Shown here: one piece after another, positions 29,209 through 38,611 of the stretch | Layout of the letters: every line of letters begins with the position of its first letter | Numbering within the stretch: the stretch's first letter is position 1 | NCBI GenBank assembly: GCA_964195425.1 | Contig: CAXMOM010000031.1 | Location: 124,001-188,000, forward strand | Reading direction: 5' to 3' | DNA: 64,000 bases | Origin: Glaciecola sp964195425 | GTDB lineage: Bacteria > Pseudomonadota > Gammaproteobacteria > Enterobacterales > Alteromonadaceae | The notes under the pieces: generated by a model | What the model was told of the DNA's origin: nothing | Seen by the model: the letters and a program-made list of their open reading frames with translations, nothing else | Database searches by the model: none | Position numbers and translations under genes: made by a program

Positions 29209-31479
29209 CTAACTAATAAGTGTTCGATTCAATAAATTTGTTATTTCGTCAGAACTTATGGGTCTACTGAACAAATAACCTTGCGCATTCTGACACCCTA
29301 GGTTTTTGAGGATACTAAATTGTTCTTCACTCTCAACACCTTCAACTGTAATTTCATACCCCAATTTGTGCCCCATTTCTATCATGGAGCTAACGAGTAT
29401 CAGTGCTTTTTTGTCGGTTATCACATCATCAATAAAGTATTTGTCAATTTTCAAACGATCAACCATAAGGTGTTTGAGGGACGAAAAAGACGAGTAGCCA
29501 GATCCGAAATCATCAATCGCTAATTTTATGCCTAAATCTTTCAGGTCTTTAAATATTGAGAGATTACGTTTATCTGTTTGTACCACGTTTTCGGTAACCT
29601 CCAACTCTAGATCGGCCGGCGTGATTCCTGTTTTATCAATGACTCGTGCGATTAGCGGTACAATTTCCTTGTCGAGAAAGTGGCTTGGAGAAATATTGAC
29701 TGCCATACGCAGATTATGGAAACCTTGTTTTTTCCAAGTAACGGCCTGTTTGCAAGCGGTTAGTAGCACCCATTCTGTGAGTGGTTTAATCATGCCGATT
29801 TTTTCAGCAGTGGCAATAAATTCTATCGGGGAAATATTGCCTAGCTCCGGATTATGCCAACGTGACAATGCTTCGACACCAATAATCTCCCCCGTTTTTA
29901 TATTAACTTGCGGCTGGTATACAAGCGTCAGCTGTTGTTTTTCAATCGCTTCTCTGAGGAAGTGCTCAACTTGGAAATCATGTTCCACTTTTTGTGTCAT
30001 CTCTGGCGTATAGCAGACGTATTGATTCTTACCATTTGCCTTTGCTACGTACAGTGAAGTATCTGCCGCTTTTATTAAAGATGGAAGATCTTCACCATCA
30101 TCGGGATAGTAAGCGATACCGATGCTGCAGGCCGGGGTAATCTTCCTAGTCAAAAGTTCTAGGGCTTGAGATATAGCTTCGAGACAACGTTGAGCAACAT
30201 TAATAGAAGAGTAATCATCTACCTCTTCAACGGTGACACAGAACTCATCGCCGCTAAGACGCGCAACAAAATCAATATCTCGGCACGCACTTTTCAGGCG
30301 AGTCGCAATGACTGTTAGGAGCAGGTCGCCAGCGCTATGCCCTAGACTATCGTTAATGTTTTTGAAATTGTCCAAATCAATATATAAAAGCCCGTAACGT
30401 CGATTAAAACGACTCGAGGTTTTTATGACATTTTCAAGATGTCGATAAAAAGCAGCGCGGTTTGGCAGCCCTGTTAATTCATCTGTATAGGCCAAAGTTC
30501 GTATTATTTTGTGAGATTGATCTCGCTCCATCACAATCCCTGCAAGCCTTGCTGCAGAGCTTAGGTCTTTTGATTCTTCTTCATTAGGTACCGCCGTATG
30601 ATTGTAATACATGCCAAAGGCACCCAATACCTTCCCAGAAGAATTTTTAATGGGTTCAGACCAGCAACAACGCATGCCATGGGGCAATGCCAAATGTTTA
30701 ATTTTTGTCCATTTATGGTCTGTATCAATACTTTCGACAACAACACGTTTGCCGGTATACGTAGAGCTTCCGCACGAGCCAACACTTGGGCCGTATATCA
30801 GGCCGTTAACCGCCTCGCAATATTCTTTCGGAAGGCTTGGGGCTCCTCCATGCAAAAGCTTATTGCCATGTAATTCGAGCATTGAACAGCGCAGCCCTAG
30901 GTGACGGTCTTCATACATCAAGGCAATTGCTTCATAGACTTTTGAGGCTGGGGATCCAATGGCAATCATCTCCAGAACTTCGGCATTTTTGTTATTAAAC
31001 GTTTCTAGCTTCTTGCGGTCGGTTATATCTACATGTGTTCCCACTAGACGAACAGGTTTACTATCTGACTCACGAAGGACAAGGTATCCACGGGAAAGTA
31101 CAACGATGAAGTGGCCCTTCTTGTGGTGTATGCGCATCTCAACTTCAAATGAGTCTGCACGACCTGACAGGTAATCATTAATTTTTTCTAGAACATGGTG
31201 TTTGTCATCAGGGTGAAGCAGCGATTGCCAGGTCGTTATAATATTGCCAAGCTCGTTCTCGCTATAACCCAGCATACTTTTCCAGTGGGATGAATAATAG
31301 ACTTCATCGGTTTCAAGGTCCCAATCCCATAAGCCATCTTTGGTTCCGCGCATCGCCAAAGAAAATCGTTTCTCACTGGTATGGAGCTCGCTGGCAACAT
31401 TTTTCGACGATGTATCTTCGGGCAGTTGATAAGTATATACTTGATTTTCATCAGGTTTAGAGTTTTCTAGTGAATTCAT
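29209..31479 (-). CDS. PAS-GAF-GGDEF-EAL cyclic-di-GMP protein
   Basis: The ATG at 31479 is chosen because AGGAGGAG precedes it; an ATG 51 bases upstream has no such site. The 756-residue cytoplasmic protein has a PAS domain at about 35-160 (WDWDLETDEVYYSSHWKSML, ending HVDITDRKK), a GAF domain at about 170-310 (GPSVGSCGSSTYTGKRVVV), a GGDEF domain at about 325-480 with the variant RLSGDEF, and an EAL domain at about 495-745 with an intact EALSRWHNP and DDFGSGYSS. SGDEF is often still active as a cyclase signature. The PAS/GAF input suggests sensing of small molecules, redox state or light, which cannot be told apart here. Confidence 0.93.
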   Translation of the reverse strand: MNSLENSKPDENQVYTYQLPEDTSSKNVASELHTSEKRFSLAMRGTKDGLWDWDLETDEVYYSSHWKSMLGYSENELGNIITTWQSLLHPDDKHHVLEKINDYLSGRADSFEVEMRIHHKKGHFIVVLSRGYLVLRESDSKPVRLVGTHVDITDRKKLETFNNKNAEVLEMIAIGSPASKVYEAIALMYEDRHLGLRCSMLELHGNKLLHGGAPSLPKEYCEAVNGLIYGPSVGSCGSSTYTGKRVVVESIDTDHKWTKIKHLALPHGMRCCWSEPIKNSSGKVLGAFGMYYNHTAVPNEEESKDLSSAARLAGIVMERDQSHKIIRTLAYTDELTGLPNRAAFYRHLENVIKTSSRFNRRYGLLYIDLDNFKNINDSLGHSAGDLLLTVIATRLKSACRDIDFVARLSGDEFCVTVEEVDDYSSINVAQRCLEAISQALELLTRKITPACSIGIAYYPDDGEDLPSLIKAADTSLYVAKANGKNQYVCYTPEMTQKVEHDFQVEHFLREAIEKQQLTLVYQPQVNIKTGEIIGVEALSRWHNPELGNISPIEFIATAEKIGMIKPLTEWVLLTACKQAVTWKKQGFHNLRMAVNISPSHFLDKEIVPLIARVIDKTGITPADLELEVTENVVQTDKRNLSIFKDLKDLGIKLAIDDFGSGYSSFSSLKHLMVDRLKIDKYFIDDVITDKKALILVSSMIEMGHKLGYEITVEGVESEEQFSILKNLGCQNAQGYLFSRPISSDEITNLLNRTLIS

Positions 31480-31805
31480 TATACTCCTCCTGTTCAAACA
31501 TTGAGACCAACACGAGATATTAGCATGCAATCTTTAGCGGATCAATTTGGCGCTTAGAGCCATTTATTCTAAAACCTCACGAACGCTCGACTACTTATAG
31601 TTTGGCCGTTTACCTATAGCCTCAACAAGTGACTCAAAAAATGACGCTACAGAGGTGTATTTTTGTATAGGCGGAGTGACTGGCTTTTATCAAGGCTCTT
31701 TAGTATTTCGAAGGCCGTTTATTTGCTATCCTTAGCTGAATTGTTATACGGTCGCTATAGAGTGACCGAGTTATCAGAACTTCTTCGTTATAAATAGGTG
31801 ACGCC

Positions 31806-32222
31806 ATGTTAGTAATCTCAAATACTGTAACCATTGCCGATAGCGAGATTGATTTGAACGCAATTAGATCGGCCGGCAACGGTGGTCAGAATGTCAATAA
31901 AGTCGCAACTGCTATTCACCTTCGTTTTAATATTAAACAATCATCTTTACCTGACATCTATAAAGAAAAACTGCTTAAGATTTCTGATAGTCGAATTACC
32001 TCTGACGGTATAATAATTATCAAATCACAACAATTCAGAACACAGTTACAAAACAAAGAGGCGGCTTTGAAACGCTTGAAGGAGCTAATTTTATCAGCGA
32101 TAGTTGAGCAAAAAACGCGAAGAGCAACAAAACCAACCAAAGGTTCGCAACTTCGCCGAATGAGTAGTAAAACAAAACGCGGTGCTTCGAAAGTATTGAG
32201 GAAAAAGGTAGACTTCGAGTAA
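31806..32222 (+). CDS. arfB: alternative ribosome-rescue factor ArfB (YaeJ)
   Basis: A 138-residue peptidyl-tRNA hydrolase that releases peptides from ribosomes stalled without a stop codon. The catalytic GGQ lies in AGNGGQNVNKVATAIHLRF near residue 27, and the tail (RRATKPTKGSQLRRMSSKTK, then KVLRKKVDFE) is strongly basic, as needed to occupy the empty mRNA channel. Length matches E. coli ArfB (140). The ATG is preceded by AGGTGACGCC. It is a single gene, convergent with the glycosylase gene. Confidence 0.95.
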   Translation: MLVISNTVTIADSEIDLNAIRSAGNGGQNVNKVATAIHLRFNIKQSSLPDIYKEKLLKISDSRITSDGIIIIKSQQFRTQLQNKEAALKRLKELILSAIVEQKTRRATKPTKGSQLRRMSSKTKRGASKVLRKKVDFE

Positions 32223-32309
32223 GTGTAAATCGACAATGAGGTAACATACCTTTTGGCGGAGAATGTCGGTCACTGTCAGTATGCCCAATATTACAACAAC
32301 GAATATGAA

Positions 32310-32894
32310 CTATGATGCAACGAGAATGTTAACTTGACGTTGTAATGTTGGAATAATTTCATGCTCGAACCAAGCGTTCTTTTTTAACCAGATATTGTTT
32401 CTCGGACTTGGGTGTGGAAGTGGTAACTTATTTGGCCAATGTGTCTTCCAAGACTTAACTGTATTAGTGAGAGAGTCTTTTTTTGTTTCAGGTAAATGCC
32501 AGCGTATTGCATATTGACCGATCACTAAGGTAAGTTGTATTTTTGGCATCAATTCTAGAAGCTTTTCTCTCCACTGTTCCGCACATTCTTTTCTAGGCGG
32601 TAAATCACCTGACTTCCCAGTTCCGGGGTAGCAAAACCCCATCGGTAATATAGCGATTTTTGAGGCATCATAAAAAAGCGCTTTATCGACACCCATCCAT
32701 AATCGTAATCTATCTCCACTGGGATCATCAAATGGAATGCCTGTTTTATGTACTTTTGAACCTGGTGCTTGTCCCGCAATAAGGATTTTGGCATTTGGGT
32801 CTATTTGAACAATGGGTCTTACGCCATTGGGCAGGTGTTTAATACAGATATTGCAAGACCTTACATCACTGAGTGTTTTATCAAATATATTCAT
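32310..32894 (-). CDS. uracil-DNA glycosylase family protein
   Basis: A 194-residue protein of the UDG superfamily. The motif-1 region is ILIAGQAPGSKVHKTGIPFD, an aromatic residue is positioned in MGFCYPGTGKSGDLPP, and motif 2 is PLPHPSPRNN. An early pair of cysteines (SCNICIKHLP) resembles the Fe-S ligands of family 4/5 enzymes, but the second pair is not obvious. It probably excises uracil or a related lesion from DNA, though the subfamily to which it belongs is not well characterised. The gene is divergent from the M14 peptidase. Confidence 0.8.
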   Translation of the reverse strand: MNIFDKTLSDVRSCNICIKHLPNGVRPIVQIDPNAKILIAGQAPGSKVHKTGIPFDDPSGDRLRLWMGVDKALFYDASKIAILPMGFCYPGTGKSGDLPPRKECAEQWREKLLELMPKIQLTLVIGQYAIRWHLPETKKDSLTNTVKSWKTHWPNKLPLPHPSPRNNIWLKKNAWFEHEIIPTLQRQVNILVAS

Positions 32895-32918
32895 AATCGT
32901 ATTTCCATCATAGCTCTT

Positions 32919-33107
32919 ATGGTAGAAAGCCCAATTCCCTTATCCTCCATGGCTATATTTTCAGTAATTTTCAACATCGTCTGCACGAGTGTGGTATTTT
33001 CAATTAGGCTATTATATCGAATCGTTGGATTTATTCTAATTTTTATGGCAATCGGAAGTAATAAGTACGTTAGTCGACATGCCGAACATATAAGACAGCG
33101 CCACTAG
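32919..33107 (+). CDS. possible small membrane protein
   Basis: A 62-codon frame from ATG 32919 with two hydrophobic segments (MAIFSVIFNIVCTSVVFSI and IVGFILIFMAIG) and a basic tail (SRHAEHIRQRH). The topology fits a small inner-membrane protein, but there is no strong ribosome site and no family match. It lies in the divergent region before the M14 peptidase gene. Confidence 0.35.
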   Translation: MVESPIPLSSMAIFSVIFNIVCTSVVFSIRLLYRIVGFILIFMAIGSNKYVSRHAEHIRQRH

Positions 33108-33143
33108 CCGTTTTACAACATAACTAATTATACGAGACCTTAC

Positions 33144-34067
33144 ATGCAAGAATACCCAATAGGCAGGCCTGGCATTCCTTGGAATGAAGATGAAAAAAGT
33201 GCCTGGTTACACGCCCAAAATGTTAAGCGTAGCTATGCCGATGAAGTACTCCTAAAACTAGACAATGTAAGTGCTCACTTCACCAAAAAGCATTATGGAT
33301 CGCTGTCTATAGATGCTAAGCGTTATCCTTTATATGCATTCGTTACTACTCACTGGGATGCGGCTAAACCAAGTGTTTTAGTAACCGGTGGCGTGCACGG
33401 CTATGAAACAAGCGGTGTACAAGGAGCAATCGATTTTTTGTTCAATCACGCACCAAAGTACTTATCATATTTTAATTTGATTATTGTGCCATGTGTGTCG
33501 CCCTGGGGTTACGAAACTGTTAACAGGTGGACGACTAATGCTGTCGACCCAAATCGTTCTTTTCATGCTAATAGTCAATCTCCCGAAGCGCAACAAATTA
33601 TGGACTTTGTTAATGGATTTATTACCCCTACCAAGCAAACACTGCTTGCGCATTTTGATTTACACGAAACCACTGACACCGACAACTCTGAATTTAGACC
33701 AGCAATGGCTGCGCGCGATGGCCTTATCTTAGATGAATGGGAAGTGCCTGATGGCTTTTATACGGTTGCCAACACCAGCAATCCTCAGCTACCATTTCAA
33801 AAAGCGGTAATCGCCTCGGTTGAAAAGCATACCCATATTGCACCTAGCGATGCAAATGGCCAAATTATTGGGTCGGATGTGGTGTCGCCAGGCGTGATTT
33901 GTTACGATAAATTGTCACTGTTTTTGTGCGGCGGTTTTACCGGCGCAGATTACGTAACGACCACTGAAGTGTATCCCGATAGTCCAAATGCTACGCCGCA
34001 AAAGTGTATTGAAGCGCAAGTAGCGGCTATCACCGGAGGCTTAGACTTCTTATCAACAAATAGATAG
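33144..34067 (+). CDS. M14 family zinc carboxypeptidase
   Basis: A 307-residue cytoplasmic metallopeptidase. Zinc ligands are in VTGGVHGYETSGVQGAIDFL (HxxE) and the later histidine in LLAHFDLHETTDTD. The substrate-binding arginine lies in VDPNRSFHA. The fold is that of succinylglutamate desuccinylase/aspartoacylase-like or M14 carboxypeptidases; no signal peptide is seen. The substrate is probably a short peptide or acyl-amino acid. The following gene, cdd, starts 53 bases later on the same strand and may be co-transcribed. Confidence 0.88.
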   Translation: MQEYPIGRPGIPWNEDEKSAWLHAQNVKRSYADEVLLKLDNVSAHFTKKHYGSLSIDAKRYPLYAFVTTHWDAAKPSVLVTGGVHGYETSGVQGAIDFLFNHAPKYLSYFNLIIVPCVSPWGYETVNRWTTNAVDPNRSFHANSQSPEAQQIMDFVNGFITPTKQTLLAHFDLHETTDTDNSEFRPAMAARDGLILDEWEVPDGFYTVANTSNPQLPFQKAVIASVEKHTHIAPSDANGQIIGSDVVSPGVICYDKLSLFLCGGFTGADYVTTTEVYPDSPNATPQKCIEAQVAAITGGLDFLSTNR

Positions 34068-34120
34068 CAATAAATAGACAATAATTAGTAGTTAGTAAAT
34101 AAAAGGTAAACATTATCACT

Positions 34121-34519
34121 ATGGATAAAACTGCGATAAAAGCGCAATTAAAAAGTACCCTTAAAAGAGCGTACAGTCCTTATTCAACCGTAAAAGTAGC
34201 TGCTGCTGTCGAATATGAAGTGGACGGAGAAAGCCGTGTTGCCTACGGTGTGAACGTTGAGAATGTTTCATATGGCTTGACCATTTGCGCAGAACGCTCG
34301 GCTATATCCAATGCCATTGTTGATGGTATGACAAAGGTGAGCGCTGTTTATGTGATGTCTAATCAAGAATCGCCTATTTCACCCTGCGGCGCATGTAGAC
34401 AAGTGCTGACTGAATTTATGCATTCTCCTGAAGGTCGGGTTGAGTGTGTGAACGAACACCTAGATAAAACATGGTTGAGTACTTTGGGCGATTTGTTGCC
34501 TAATCGCTTTGACTTATAA
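34121..34519 (+). CDS. cdd: cytidine deaminase
   Basis: Converts cytidine or deoxycytidine to the uridine form in pyrimidine salvage. The 132-residue length is that of the homotetrameric type. Zinc and catalytic residues are in LTICAERSAISNA (Cys, Glu) and SPCGACRQVLTEF (two Cys). Substrate-binding FSPYSxF is represented by YSPYSTVKVAAAV near residue 18. It lies downstream of the M14 peptidase gene and is followed by a strong terminator. Confidence 0.95.
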   Translation: MDKTAIKAQLKSTLKRAYSPYSTVKVAAAVEYEVDGESRVAYGVNVENVSYGLTICAERSAISNAIVDGMTKVSAVYVMSNQESPISPCGACRQVLTEFMHSPEGRVECVNEHLDKTWLSTLGDLLPNRFDL

Positions 34520-34540
34520 ATAGCCTAACGATTAAACAAA

Positions 34541-34575
34541 AAGGGATTCAAGCTTGCGCTGAATCCCTTTTTTTA
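34541..34575 (+). terminator. intrinsic terminator after cdd
   Basis: AAGGGATTCA pairs with TGAATCCCTT across a nine-base loop, followed by seven T. The left A run could also serve the convergent peptidase transcript. Confidence 0.88.
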
Positions 34576-34618
34576 TTGCTTAAGTATTGCCGTGCCTTAA
34601 CCTCATCTTAGCAAGCTG

Positions 34619-36035
34619 CTACTTTCTGAAATCAACACCCGACTCAGCTGCAAAATAGGCATACAGTGCGTATACCGCTGTATTATTTTTAAGAGCCTCA
34701 GGGTCGACCTTATCAAGGGTATCGTTGTGGGTATGATGCACATCGAAATAGTCTGTACCATCGGGTGAAAAATTAATCGCTGGCTGGCCCGCATCGCCAA
34801 GTAAGCTCATATCAGATTGTCCTTTAGCGGTATTGGTGCTGGCAAGGGCAATGCCCATTGGAGTCAAATAATTAGCGAAGTCTCTTATTGCGTTTAAGGC
34901 TTCAGGACCTACACCCGGCTCTAGCTTGTAAATAGGGCCAATGCCAAAGTCCCATTCTGCGCCCATAACGTGGTTATGCATATTATCTTGGTGTGTCGCG
35001 ACATAATCGCGCGCACCAATAAGACCAACTTCTTCAGCGGCAAATAAAATAACGCGAATAGTTCGTTTTGGACGTTTTTCCAATTTGCTGATCATATGGC
35101 CTGCGGCCAACACAATACCCACGCCAATGCCATCGTCTACTGCACCTGTGCCAACATCCCAACTGTCTAAATGCGCGCCAAGAGTGACTAATTCTTCAGG
35201 TGTTTCACTGCCAATTACATCACCAATAATGTTAGCAATTCTAACTTCTTTGCCGGTGGGCCCACTGTCGGTGGTGGTGAGCGAGAAACGCACTGGTTTA
35301 TTGCGCTTTAGCATGTTGACCAGTAAGTCGGCATCAGGGTTTGAAAGTGCTACGGCAGGTATTTTTTTTCACATCTTCGCTGTAGCGCATAACGCCTGTG
35401 TGACCAATTCGCGCATTGTCGGTGCCTACCGAACGCATAACAAAAGCAACGGCACCTTTTTTAGCCGCTTCAACCGCGCCTGCAACTCTTGCGCTCACCG
35501 CATGACCATAGCCACTGCCGTCTATGGCTTTGGTCATTTGATATGAGATAAACGCTATTTTGTTTGTTAGCGATCTCGCTGGGGCTGCCTTCAGGGCGTC
35601 GAAATTAGCAAAATGCACAATATCACCTTAAAGTGCTTTCCCTTGAGTGCCCGCGCTACCGCCTAAACTGATAGCCACTAGTGCGTGTGGATAAGGTGAA
35701 ACAATGCTCGCTTTTAGGTCGCCGCGCTGCCATAGGGTAGTGGTCGATTCTTCAATCCATACTTTATCAAAGCCAAGTTCTTGCATTTTTGCCACTGCCC
35801 AATCTACGCTTTTGTCACTGGCTGGCGTGCCAACTAGTCTTGCGCCTACTTCAGTGGTTAAACTTTCAATAATATTATAAGACAAGGGTGATTGTTCAGC
35901 TTGGGCCTTAAGTTTATTTAACGCGGGCAATTGTGGTTCTACCCATTCGCCGGCGTAACTGTGAAAAATAAACGTTGAGGTAAGTAAAAGAGCTCCCAAA
36001 AGTCCTTTTGCAAAATGTTTTCGTGCATGTTTCAT
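34619..36035 (-). pseudogene. M28 family aminopeptidase broken by a stop and a frameshift
   Basis: From the ATG at 36035 the frame encodes a signal peptide (GLLGALLLTSTFIFHSYAGE) and the N-terminal domain (VGARLVGTPASDKSVDWAVA) until a TAA at 35628-35630. The same frame continues (GDIVHFANFDALKAAPARS) until an extra base in the eight-T run at 35362-35369, after which the protein resumes in another frame. That part contains the M28 zinc residues: LGAHLDSWDVGTGAVDDGIG (His, Asp), FAAEEVGLIGARDYV (Glu-Glu) and the last histidine in DVHHTHNDTLDKV. The intact enzyme would be about 470 residues, periplasmic, and related to carboxypeptidase Q-like aminopeptidases. Confidence 0.9.
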
Positions 36036-36420
36036 GTGCTTGTCTCCGATGGTAAAACTATTTTTATTATTATGTTACCTGTGCTTGTAAACGCTTGCGT
36101 TAAACACAAAGCGCATAATAGTAAAATACCATTTTTGAGTATATTACGAATAGATCTATGCATTTAGTACCTTTGCCTTTTGAGCTATGGTAGGCAAGGT
36201 GAGGTGTAAATATCTGTTGAACAACGATAATAACAAACTTTTGATTCGGGTGCTCAGCGCTGGCTAGCTTATTCACGGATAACAGAGCGGCTTATGACAG
36301 TTTTTGCCGAAGTGGTAGCGCTAAATAAATTGAATTGTGGTTACTAGCTTTTCTCGGTAGAATTTAACAAGAGCGTTCAAATATGTCTAATGTTTACTGA
36401 TACTACAATAAAGTGGATTT
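36036..36420. other. divergent intergenic region before the GH16 gene
   Basis: 385 bases between the broken M28 gene and the GH16 gene. Two short dyads stand out: AACGC-TT-GCGTT near 36093-36104 and the palindrome TAGCGCTA at 36316-36323, about 100 bases before GH16. AGCGCT cores are common in LacI-type sugar-regulator sites, so a carbohydrate-responsive operator is possible but unproven. Confidence 0.35.
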
Positions 36421-37389
36421 ATGAGAAAAAGTATAAAAATGTTGAAAAAAAAATGTGGTCTGGCCCTTGTTTTGGGACTAGGTATAACAACTCTGAGTGG
36501 CTGCACCAATGAGCCATTAAGTGAGCAAAGTGACTTAGCAAGCCTCCCTATAGCTTACGAAGGTTATACCGGCACCTATCAAAATTATAGTTTGGTACTG
36601 GATGAACAATTTGATGAGTTCAACACTGATATATGGCAAAAAGGTGACGGTGCAGTAGGTAGTGAAGCTGTGTGTCGTTTTCAGCCTCAGGCTGTACAGA
36701 TAATTGATGGCGTACTCAATTTTATAATTAAAGAAGAAACTATTGCCCCAGGATGGTCAAAGGATCACGAGCAGCAAAAGGGCCCGTATGAATTCTCGTG
36801 TGGTGAAGTCAGAACCCGAGAAAGTAAGAAAATAAGATTCGGCCGATTCGAAGCACGTATGAGAGCGCCCAATAGAGAAACTGCTTCTGGATATATATCC
36901 TCCTTATTTACTTATACTAACGAAGGTGAGCCCCGTGAATGGGAGGAAATTGACGTTGAGTTAGAAGGCGGCAGACCAGACAAGTTTCAGGCAAATTTGA
37001 TTTATGGTAAAGACATTTGGGATTGGCCGGCTACTCGGCGATGGGGCGCTTGGGAAGATAAAATTGAAACTGCTCCAGCAGATGAATGGCGGGTCTATGC
37101 ATTTGAATGGACACCTACCTATATTAAATGGTTTGTAGACGGGGTGCTTACCAAAACCTTGACCCAAGCAGATCTGGATTGCCAACCTGAATGCGTGCCA
37201 CCTCAAATCTACCCTACGCCTATTCCAGATAATAACACGCTATTGATGATGAATTTCTGGATACCAAATGATGAAATTGAGGCAGATTTTGGCGGCGTTA
37301 AAAAAGACAATGTGTATCCCTTGCGTGCACAATATGATTGGATTAGAATATATCAAATGGACGCTCATCCCTTTACTGAGTGGAAGTAA
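36421..37389 (+). CDS. GH16 family glycanase, lipoprotein
   Basis: A 322-residue secreted beta-glycanase. The N terminus has a lipoprotein signal (LALVLGLGITTLSGCTNE). The catalytic domain has the GH16 signature WEEIDVELEG (ExDxE, nucleophile and acid/base glutamates), preceded by GEVRTRESKKIRFGRFEARM and followed by YAFEWTPTYIKWFVDGVL and the final YDWIRIYQ. The EIDVELEG form is closer to lichenase-like than to laminarinase-like (EIDIMEN) members, so a beta-1,3/1,4-glucan or algal galactan is the likely substrate. It would be anchored in the outer membrane facing out or in. The gene is intact, although most neighbours are broken. Confidence 0.9.
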   Translation: MRKSIKMLKKKCGLALVLGLGITTLSGCTNEPLSEQSDLASLPIAYEGYTGTYQNYSLVLDEQFDEFNTDIWQKGDGAVGSEAVCRFQPQAVQIIDGVLNFIIKEETIAPGWSKDHEQQKGPYEFSCGEVRTRESKKIRFGRFEARMRAPNRETASGYISSLFTYTNEGEPREWEEIDVELEGGRPDKFQANLIYGKDIWDWPATRRWGAWEDKIETAPADEWRVYAFEWTPTYIKWFVDGVLTKTLTQADLDCQPECVPPQIYPTPIPDNNTLLMMNFWIPNDEIEADFGGVKKDNVYPLRAQYDWIRIYQMDAHPFTEWK

Positions 37390-37434
37390 GCAAAAGATTG
37401 ATATAATGATATAAGGTTGTAGCGTTTTAAAACC

Positions 37435-37467
37435 GCCCTTGCGTCCATGTGCTGCGGATGCAAGGGC
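37435..37467 (-). terminator. GC-rich hairpin between GH16 and the chimeric outer-membrane pseudogene
   Basis: GCCCTTGC pairs with GCAAGGGC, extended by TCC/GGA inside. On the minus strand it is followed by GGTTTT, a weak T tract, so it probably ends the minus-strand transcript. Confidence 0.5.
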
Positions 37468-37614
37468 AGGCTACTATTATGGGTGTTTCAAGGTCTGGAG
37501 TATCTGAAAGCCGACCTCCGCCACAAGTTCTGTATCTGCGTTTTTGCGGCCGTTAACCTCGTAGCTTTTGACCTCTGGACTTTCTTTCCAAACCTTAATG
37601 CTTGTCCTTTCATC

Positions 37615-38341
37615 TTAAAGCGAATAACGAAAACCCAGCCATAAACGAGAGGCGTCTTTGAATTACGCAAACTGCCCATCAATATCGCCAAATGCACAAT
37701 CAACGCCACCTTTGAGTGCACTATTGTCAGTTAACTCAAAAATGAAGCTCGGTCTTAATATGCCGTCTTGTTGGTTTAATGAACCAATCAATTCAGACTG
37801 TTAACAACAGACGTTGATTGTAAAAAGGTCGCTGAATACGCAAAGTAAAGATGCTGTCTGTTTTGGGTCTAAACAGATCTTGCTCGGGCAAATCTATATA
37901 ATCGTCCACTACTTGTGCATTAATAAAAATACCAACACCTGGCTCATAACCCCAAAGCGGGTCTTGTTGTCCCACGCCGCGAATGAATGCTGTTAGCGTC
38001 GAGTTGGTGCCACCGCTAGTTTGTAAGGTTGTATTTGACGAAAACTGCTGTATTTCTGTGAGCACGCTAATGCCACGCGACTGCAAGTCTGCTGCACTTA
38101 CCGAGGTGACCGCCACCGATACCTCTTGGAGCGACTCTACTGTGCGCCTTGCAGTTACTTCAATGACTTCTAATGTACTTTTCTCTTGCGTTTGTGCATC
38201 GTCTTGAGGTGCTGTTTGTGCATAAGCCAATGGCGCAACAAAACCTGCCGCCAATGTGCTAATCACGGCAATTGCGCATGCGGTTTTTTTAAACTCAGAA
38301 CTAGGCTTTACTTCAGCTTTATTGCGGTTGTTGTGTTTCAT
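37615..38341 (-). pseudogene. chimeric remnant: TonB-receptor 5' end joined to DUF1302 3' end
   Basis: The ATG at 38341 starts a TonB-dependent receptor: signal peptide (AVISTLAAGFVAPLAYAQ), TonB-box-like region (EVIEVTARRTVESLQEVSVA) and plug (AADLQSRGISVLTEIQQF, FIRGVGQQDP, EPGVGIFIN). At about 37920 the sequence leaves the receptor family and reads AQVVDDYIDLPEQDLF and SIFTLRIQRPFYNQRLLLT. After a one-base slip near 37800 it continues as QSELIGSLNQQDGILRPSFI and ends with an in-frame TAA (37663-37665) inside DGQFA/FKDASRLWLGFRYSL. That second half resembles the C-terminal beta strands of DUF1302 outer-membrane proteins. The likely history is an internal deletion followed by decay. Confidence 0.75.
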
Positions 38342-38413
38342 GATTGTTCCCTAAGTTTTTTATTAGTCACTAACAAAATTGATATAAACAAATTACTGGG
38401 ACTGCGGTCTACT

Positions 38414-38451
38414 GTTAAATCTAAGTTAAATATAAGTTAAATTTGTTAAAA
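38414..38451. promoter_or_regulatory. four GTTAAA repeats at 11-base spacing
   Basis: GTTAAAT occurs at 38414, 38425 and 38436, exactly 11 bases apart, and GTTAAAA follows at 38445. Direct repeats once per helical turn are typical of OmpR/PhoB-family regulator sites. The position, between the divergent receptor remnant and the GntP permease, fits control of the permease. The cognate regulator is unknown. Confidence 0.5.
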
Positions 38452-38611
38452 AAGAACTAGTACCATAGTACTATGTGCAAACGCACAGCCATATATCACA
38501 ATTATGCACATCCTGGCGATCTGCGGTCACAGATTCTTTTTAGGCTGAACAACGATTGTTATATCAACGCGTTGCTCAGGCGTATTTAAAACCAAGAACA
38601 GGATACAGTAG

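Noticed and set aside
37488..37721. 77-codon minus-strand frame
   Set aside because: It overlaps in a different frame the recognisable C-terminal strands of the DUF1302 remnant.
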